Positions 8,115-11,296 of a DNA stretch of 11,296 nucleotides are shown piece by piece. The stretch's first letter is position 1. The number at the start of each line of letters is the position of its first letter. Source of the DNA: Alphaproteobacteria bacterium (GTDB taxonomy: Bacteria > Pseudomonadota > Alphaproteobacteria > ATCC43930 > CGMCC-115725); NCBI GenBank assembly GCA_005884825.1, contig VAZT01000101.1, positions 1 to 11,296 on the forward strand, written 5' to 3'. Made by a program: the position numbers and the translations under genes. The notes below the pieces were generated by a model. That model had not been told where the DNA came from. It searched no databases and saw only the letters and a list, made by a program, of their open reading frames with translations.

Positions 8115-8137
8115 ATGTCGGCTGAGCGGGCCGACAT
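8115..8137. repeat. Perfect 8-bp hairpin upstream of the glycosyltransferase gene
   Basis: ATGTCGGC (8115-8122) and GCCGACAT (8130-8137) pair exactly around a 7-base loop. A second, weaker pair GGGCGT/ACGCCC (8147-8152 and 8163-8168) stands next to it. Both lie in the 144-base gap between the membrane-protein stop and ATG 8052. No T-tract follows in the transcribed direction, so an operator or attenuator-like element fits better than a terminator. Confidence 0.5.
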
Positions 8138-8148
8138 GCAATTCGGGG

Positions 8149-8163
8149 GCGTCGGTTGGAGAA
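8149..8163 (-). promoter_or_regulatory. Shared 15-bp motif, copy 1 (upstream of glycosyltransferase)
   Basis: GCGTCGGTTGGAGAA here matches GCGCCGGTTGGAGAA at 9920-9934 in 14 of 15 bases, in the same orientation. Each copy lies upstream of a gene of the glycan cassette. It could be a common regulator site or a remnant of a duplication. Confidence 0.35.
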
Positions 8164-8196
8164 CGCCCTCTCTGTATGCACGAGCTGCCTCGACGA

Positions 8197-9444
8197 TCAC
8201 CGTAGACGATAGAGGTCAAAATCACTGGCGTAGGCTATTCGGTCGAGGCCTAGATCTGCGAGACTAGGCGTTGTCGGCGATTCGTGGATAACCAGAAGAT
8301 ATTGAAAATCTGCCAGGGATCCTTTTACCAACTCATCGAGCTCTTTGCGGTTTCTCGCCTCGTAGATCGTCAGTAACCGCTCGTAGATCTCGTTCCAAGG
8401 CGCCGCTTCCGCCATGCGCTCGAATTTCTCACTTAACGCGACCGGGTTCTGGCCGCGCCACAAGAATTGCTGTGAAGGAAACGCGTTTCGCTGTAGCACG
8501 AGGAGCGACGGGACGCCCCGTACGTTGATCGGAAACCAGCTGGCATTTGGATCGACAGCGACCGCAACATTGCTCCCCTCCTTCACCTTTTGAAACGCGG
8601 AGAGATAATTTCTCAGTCTAGGCTCGTATGCAGCCCAGCTATGCTGCGCGATGCCGACTTGGAGAAGATATACCGAACCGATCGTTACCGCGGCGGCCAA
8701 CAATTCCCGCCACGAGCGGACGCTGAGATTCAGGCTGGATACCGCCACCAGTGCGATCGCCACGATCAGCCGACGGTCGGCCGAAGAACTGCTGAAAACG
8801 ACCGCCGGCATGATCACGAACACTCCGCACAAGAACACGAGCGCCGCCAGCATAGGCCTCGCAATCATTATTCGACCGCGCCCGAGCATGAACCCGATAA
8901 ATACAGCGATGGCTACGTAACAAATCAGGTCTATTCCTTGGTTGTAGTTGCCAAACATGAACGACAATGCTTCGAGCTTTCTTTTAAAATTGCCGAATTG
9001 AATCTGGCTAACCACGTGGGCCGAGCTCATCGGGCTAAAATATAGAAAAATGGCAACGGGCAGTATTGCCTGTGCCCCGGCGATCGACAGATTACGAAGC
9101 AATTTTCGGACGCTCCTATCGGATTGCATCTCTGCAAGCCTAAAAATTTCGTAGAAGATTACCAAAATACCGTATATCGCAAATGCATACAGATGGCAGA
9201 TGAAAACAACCATGCTCAGCAGCGATGAAACAATGATTCGGGGGGACTGGGCTGTGCTGCTGAAAGTGGGCTGTGCTGCTGAAAGAGCAAGTACATGCCA
9301 AAGGCAAGCATGGCCATTCCCAAACCGAATAGATAATTCATAAATCCCCAGGCAAATATCCCGTTGTACAATATGCAAAATACGAACAAGGCGCCGATGG
9401 AAACGCGACCGTACAAGGCCTTGTTGACAAGCAGTGCGCCGCAC
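8197..9444 (-). CDS. C-terminal fragment of the frameshifted membrane protein
   Basis: The frame is open from 9444, but its first 60 or so residues are a shadow of the N-terminal frame (arginine-rich, no helices). Credible protein begins near 9245 with RIIVSSLLSMVVFICHLYAF. It continues through about six helices, ending near VYLLQVG, then a soluble tail containing SWFPINVRGVPSLLVLQ. It stops at 8197 (LYRLR). No start codon with a good ribosome site is apparent near 9245, so it is probably expressed only if the upstream frame is restored. Confidence 0.65.
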   Translation of the reverse strand: MRRTACQQGLVRSRFHRRLVRILHIVQRDICLGIYELSIRFGNGHACLWHVLALSAAQPTFSSTAQSPRIIVSSLLSMVVFICHLYAFAIYGILVIFYEIFRLAEMQSDRSVRKLLRNLSIAGAQAILPVAIFLYFSPMSSAHVVSQIQFGNFKRKLEALSFMFGNYNQGIDLICYVAIAVFIGFMLGRGRIMIARPMLAALVFLCGVFVIMPAVVFSSSSADRRLIVAIALVAVSSLNLSVRSWRELLAAAVTIGSVYLLQVGIAQHSWAAYEPRLRNYLSAFQKVKEGSNVAVAVDPNASWFPINVRGVPSLLVLQRNAFPSQQFLWRGQNPVALSEKFERMAEAAPWNEIYERLLTIYEARNRKELDELVKGSLADFQYLLVIHESPTTPSLADLGLDRIAYASDFDLYRLR

Positions 9445-9800
9445 ACGGTAACGACGAAAATCAGGAAGGTGAATATCAGTCCCGAGGTCTCGATCCCAAA
9501 TATCGTGGCCAAGGACGGTACCAAAATATCCATCGCCAGATTGGGGTATAGTCCATGATCAAGGATATAGGCGGCTTGGAATGGGGGTACCCGGTTGTAA
9601 TTTTCAAGAATGTAAGTAATAGCAAGATGACCCGGATAGTCAGCAAGCGGCGGAAAGCGGGTGACAAACAGCGGGATCGCGGCAACGGCGAGAAGTAACG
9701 GAACGACAAAAACCAAAATCCCCGAGGGAACAGTACCCTCCCGGAGTTGCCGGAACCGGGCGGGGCGAACTCCATCCTTGGCGGTTGCAAGGCTAGCCAT
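9216..9800 (-). CDS. N-terminal fragment of the frameshifted membrane protein
   Basis: As read here, 194 residues from ATG 9800 to TGA 9216. After a basic N-terminus, helices fall near 27-47, 105-125, 133-150 and 152-175. Conserved-looking features are LADYPGHLA, LYPNLAMDILVP and WGFMNYLFGLGMAMLAFG. The last 15 or so residues (after QHSPLSAA) are coded by the 19-bp tandem repeat and frameshifted sequence, and end 22 bases past the G6 run. Without the downstream half it lacks most of its helices and is unlikely to work alone. Confidence 0.7.
   Translation of the reverse strand: MASLATAKDGVRPARFRQLREGTVPSGILVFVVPLLLAVAAIPLFVTRFPPLADYPGHLAITYILENYNRVPPFQAAYILDHGLYPNLAMDILVPSLATIFGIETSGLIFTFLIFVVTVCGALLVNKALYGRVSIGALFVFCILYNGIFAWGFMNYLFGLGMAMLAFGMYLLFQQHSPLSAAQPSPPESLFHRC
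9240..9245 (-). repeat. G6 homopolymer at the frameshift
   Basis: Six G on the plus strand (six C in the mRNA) lie where the two frames must join. Adding one base to this run makes AGT CCC CCC CGA ATC, which joins the N-terminal frame to the C-terminal frame exactly. Confidence 0.7.
9248..9285 (-). repeat. Exact 19-bp tandem duplication at the frameshift
   Basis: TGGGCTGTGCTGCTGAAAG occurs twice back to back (9248-9266 and 9267-9285) with no mismatch. Nineteen is one more than a multiple of three, so each copy gained or lost shifts the frame. By my reading, zero or three copies join the two halves of the gene in frame, while the two copies present do not. None of the three reading frames of the unit contains a stop. 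Confidence 0.9.
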
Positions 9801-9919
9801 GTGGTTGAGCTCCAGGCGGGGTGCAGAAGATCACGGTGACGACATCGGTTGAGCACCTAAGCCATCTCGTTTCCTTTGGTCCGAAATTTTCAGCGCCTGC
9901 GGCAATTTGATCTTCGCAT

Positions 9920-9934
9920 GCGCCGGTTGGAGAA
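9920..9934 (-). promoter_or_regulatory. Shared 15-bp motif, copy 2 (upstream of membrane-protein gene)
   Basis: GCGCCGGTTGGAGAA matches the copy at 8149-8163 in 14 of 15 bases. It lies about 120 bases before ATG 9800. It is not a ribosome site at this distance. Confidence 0.35.
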
Positions 9935-9962
9935 ACAACCTGCCATAGAATTATTTTGCAGA

Positions 9963-9985
9963 CCAGATCAAATCAGTTGATCTGG
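9963..9985. promoter_or_regulatory. Perfect 9-5-9 inverted repeat, candidate operator
   Basis: CCAGATCAA (9963-9971), spacer ATCAG, TTGATCTGG (9977-9985). The symmetry and 23-bp size fit a dimeric regulator such as a TetR, GntR or LysR family protein. Because both flanking genes point away, a terminator role makes no sense. It lies about 120 bases before the gcdH ATG and 160 before the membrane-protein ATG. I do not recognise the site as one of a named regulator. Confidence 0.6.
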
Positions 9986-10041
9986 CCGATGCCGACGGGC
10001 AATTTTTCACTGGGCGGGACATGCCTCGTCCGGAACATTCG

Positions 10042-10069
10042 CTGACGTGAGACGATCGCCTGCTATATG
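10042..10069 (+). promoter_or_regulatory. Candidate promoter of gcdH
   Basis: CTGACG (10042-10047) and TATATG (10064-10069) are 16 bases apart and resemble a -35/-10 pair. Transcription would start about 30 bases before the ATG. The match is partial and is not backed by other data. Confidence 0.3.
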
Positions 10070-10104
10070 CTGCGCGCAGCCAGCAACACTGCCAAGGTCC
10101 GCAA

Positions 10105-11296
10105 ATGAATGCCGGCGCGACTTCCGCAAATGTCAATCCCGGTGTGATCGAAACCCGATTTGACTGGGCTGATCCGCTCCTCCTCGAGGAATCGCTGAGC
10201 GAGGAGGAGCGGATGGTCCGCGACAGCGCCCATGACTATTGCCAGGAGAAGCTCTTTTCGCGCGTGCTCGAAGCCAATCGGCATGAGCATTTCGATCGCG
10301 AGATCATGAACGAGATGGGGGCGCTCGGCTTTTTGGGATCGATGATTGAGGGCTATGGTTGCGCCGGTGTCAATTACGTCTCTTACGGACTGATCGCGCG
10401 CGAGGTCGAGCGGGTCGACAGCGGCTATCGCTCTGCGATGAGCGTGCAGTCCAGTCTTGTGATGCATCCGATCCACCAGTTCGGGACCGAGGAGCAGCGG
10501 CAAAAGTATCTGCCCAAGCTCGCCTCGGGCGAATGGGTCGGTTGCTTCGGGCTGACCGAACCCGACCACGGCTCTGACCCGGCCGGCATGACGACCCGTG
10601 CCACGGCTGTCCAGGACGGCTACCGGCTGCGCGGCGCCAAGATGTGGATCACCAATTCACCGATCGCCGATGTCTTTGTCGTGTGGGCGAAGACCGAGGA
10701 CGAGGTGATCCGCGGCTTCATTCTCGAAAAGGGCATGAAGGGGCTCAGCGCCCCGAAGATCGAGGGCAAGTTCAGCCTGCGCGCGTCGGTAACGGGCGAG
10801 ATCGTGATGGACGAGGTATTCGTCCCCGAAGAGAACCTCCTGCCGGGGGTCAGAGGATTGCGCGGCCCGTTCTCCTGCCTCAACAGCGCCCGCTACGGGA
10901 TCGCCTGGGGCTCGCTCGGCGCCGCCGAATATTGCTGGCATGCGGCGCGCAACTATACGCTCGAGCGCCGGCAGTTCGGGCGCCCGCTCGCCGCCAACCA
11001 GCTGATCCAGAAAAAGCTCGTCGACATGCAAACCGAAATAACGCTCGGCCTGCACGCTTGCCTGCGCCTCGGACGGCTCAAAGACGACGGGCGCGACACG
11101 CCCGAGATGGTCTCGATCCTGAAGCGCAACAATTGCGGCAAGGCGCTCGACATCGCCCGCACCGCCCGCGACATGCACGGCGGCAATGGCATCGCCGACG
11201 AATATCACGTGATCCGCCACGTGATGAATTTGGAGGCGGTCAACACCTATGAAGGCACCCACGACATCCACGCCCTGATCCTGGGTCGCGCACAGA
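10105..11296 (+). CDS. gcdH: Glutaryl-CoA dehydrogenase (3' end outside window)
   Basis: FAD enzyme that oxidises and decarboxylates glutaryl-CoA to crotonyl-CoA in lysine, tryptophan and aromatic degradation; electrons leave through electron-transfer flavoprotein. I translated 397 codons from ATG 10105 (AAGG 7 bases upstream); the family runs to about 390-405 residues, so only a few are missing. The substrate-binding segment GYRSAMSVQSSLVMHP is intact, with Arg109 equivalent to the carboxylate-binding arginine of human GCDH. Further marks are CFGLTEPDHGSDP, MWITNSPIADVFVVWAK, RRQFGRPLA, ARDMHGGNGI, and NTYEGTHDIHALILGR, with the catalytic base at Glu383. These distinguish GCDH from other acyl-CoA dehydrogenases. 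It diverges from the glycan cassette and is GC-rich like the liv genes. Whether it makes an operon with genes to the right cannot be seen. Confidence 0.96.
   Translation, partial: MNAGATSANVNPGVIETRFDWADPLLLEESLSEEERMVRDSAHDYCQEKLFSRVLEANRHEHFDREIMNEMGALGFLGSMIEGYGCAGVNYVSYGLIAREVERVDSGYRSAMSVQSSLVMHPIHQFGTEEQRQKYLPKLASGEWVGCFGLTEPDHGSDPAGMTTRATAVQDGYRLRGAKMWITNSPIADVFVVWAKTEDEVIRGFILEKGMKGLSAPKIEGKFSLRASVTGEIVMDEVFVPEENLLPGVRGLRGPFSCLNSARYGIAWGSLGAAEYCWHAARNYTLERRQFGRPLAANQLIQKKLVDMQTEITLGLHACLRLGRLKDDGRDTPEMVSILKRNNCGKALDIARTARDMHGGNGIADEYHVIRHVMNLEAVNTYEGTHDIHALILGRAQ

Larger units (their letters stand above)
8197..9800 (-). pseudogene. Polytopic membrane protein, GT-C-like, interrupted by a frameshift
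   Basis: Two overlapping minus-strand frames read as one protein of about 534 residues once a single frame change near 9240-9285 is allowed. The N-terminal part (9800 to about 9246) and the C-terminal part (about 9245 to 8197) each have membrane helices that continue naturally across the junction, about ten in total. The C-terminal 150 or so residues are non-membrane. PPLADYPGHLA in the first large loop after helix 1 places an acidic residue where GT-C transferases have theirs, but I cannot match a named GT-C family. With a GtrB-like enzyme next door, transfer of a lipid-linked sugar on the outer face is a reasonable inference. The break could be true inactivation, a reversible switch or a sequencing error. 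ATG 9800 has GGAG 9 bases upstream. Confidence 0.75.
9801..10104. other. Divergent intergenic region between the glycan cassette and gcdH
   Basis: These 304 bases carry no credible gene. They hold the second copy of the 15-bp motif (9920-9934), a small GGTTG/CAACC pair (9925-9929 and 9936-9940), an AT-rich patch around 9945-9960, the perfect operator-like palindrome (9963-9985), and a candidate gcdH promoter (10042-10069). Both neighbouring genes point away from it, so it should contain promoters for both. Confidence 0.6.

Noticed and set aside
9240..9285. Simple idea that one 19-bp copy was recently gained and that removing it repairs the gene
   Set aside because: Reading the codons shows that a single copy puts the downstream half in the third frame. 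Only zero or three copies, or one extra G, restore it.
10063..11271. Minus-strand frames of 168 and 204 codons opposite gcdH
   Set aside because: They are mirror images of the well-supported gcdH coding sequence and show no motifs or ribosome sites.

Overview
The window looks like a GC-rich alphaproteobacterial chromosome, probably Rhodospirillales or Hyphomicrobiales-like. This is inferred from gene families, codon use and intergenic palindromes; nothing in the window fixes the genus. Everything from position 1 to 9800 is coded on the minus strand. One gene at the right end is on the plus strand.

Reading in the direction of minus-strand transcription (right to left), three blocks are visible. 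Block 1 (9800 to 6191) is a three-gene, relatively AT-rich cassette that looks like surface-glycan chemistry. It holds a polytopic membrane protein of an unnamed GT-C-like type whose frame is broken, a GtrB/DPM1-like family 2 glycosyltransferase with two C-terminal membrane helices, and a class I SAM-dependent methyltransferase that overlaps it by ATGA. Block 2 (6088 to 1017) is a complete branched-chain amino acid type (HAAT) ABC importer in the order livH-livM-livG-livF-livK. It has TGATG and ATGA overlaps at H/M and M/G, and palindromic repeat elements at the G/F junction. Block 3 (924 to beyond position 1) is a TRAP transporter solute-binding protein (DctP), cut by the window edge and separated from livK by three hairpins.

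At the right edge, diverging from the glycan cassette across about 300 bases, is a nearly complete glutaryl-CoA dehydrogenase gene (plus strand, from 10105). Its last few residues lie outside the window. The divergent intergenic region carries a perfect 9-5-9 inverted repeat that looks like an operator.

The likely division of labour is this: the Liv system and the TRAP binding protein capture organic solutes (amino acids or organic acids) in the periplasm, and GcdH degrades glutaryl-CoA from lysine, tryptophan or aromatic compounds. The intervening cassette has a different base composition and a different theme. It would build or modify a lipid-linked sugar and transfer it at the cell surface. 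The most notable signal is in the membrane-protein gene: an exact 19-bp tandem duplication beside a G6 run sits where the frame breaks. Either element could switch the frame by slippage, or the break may be decay or a sequencing error.
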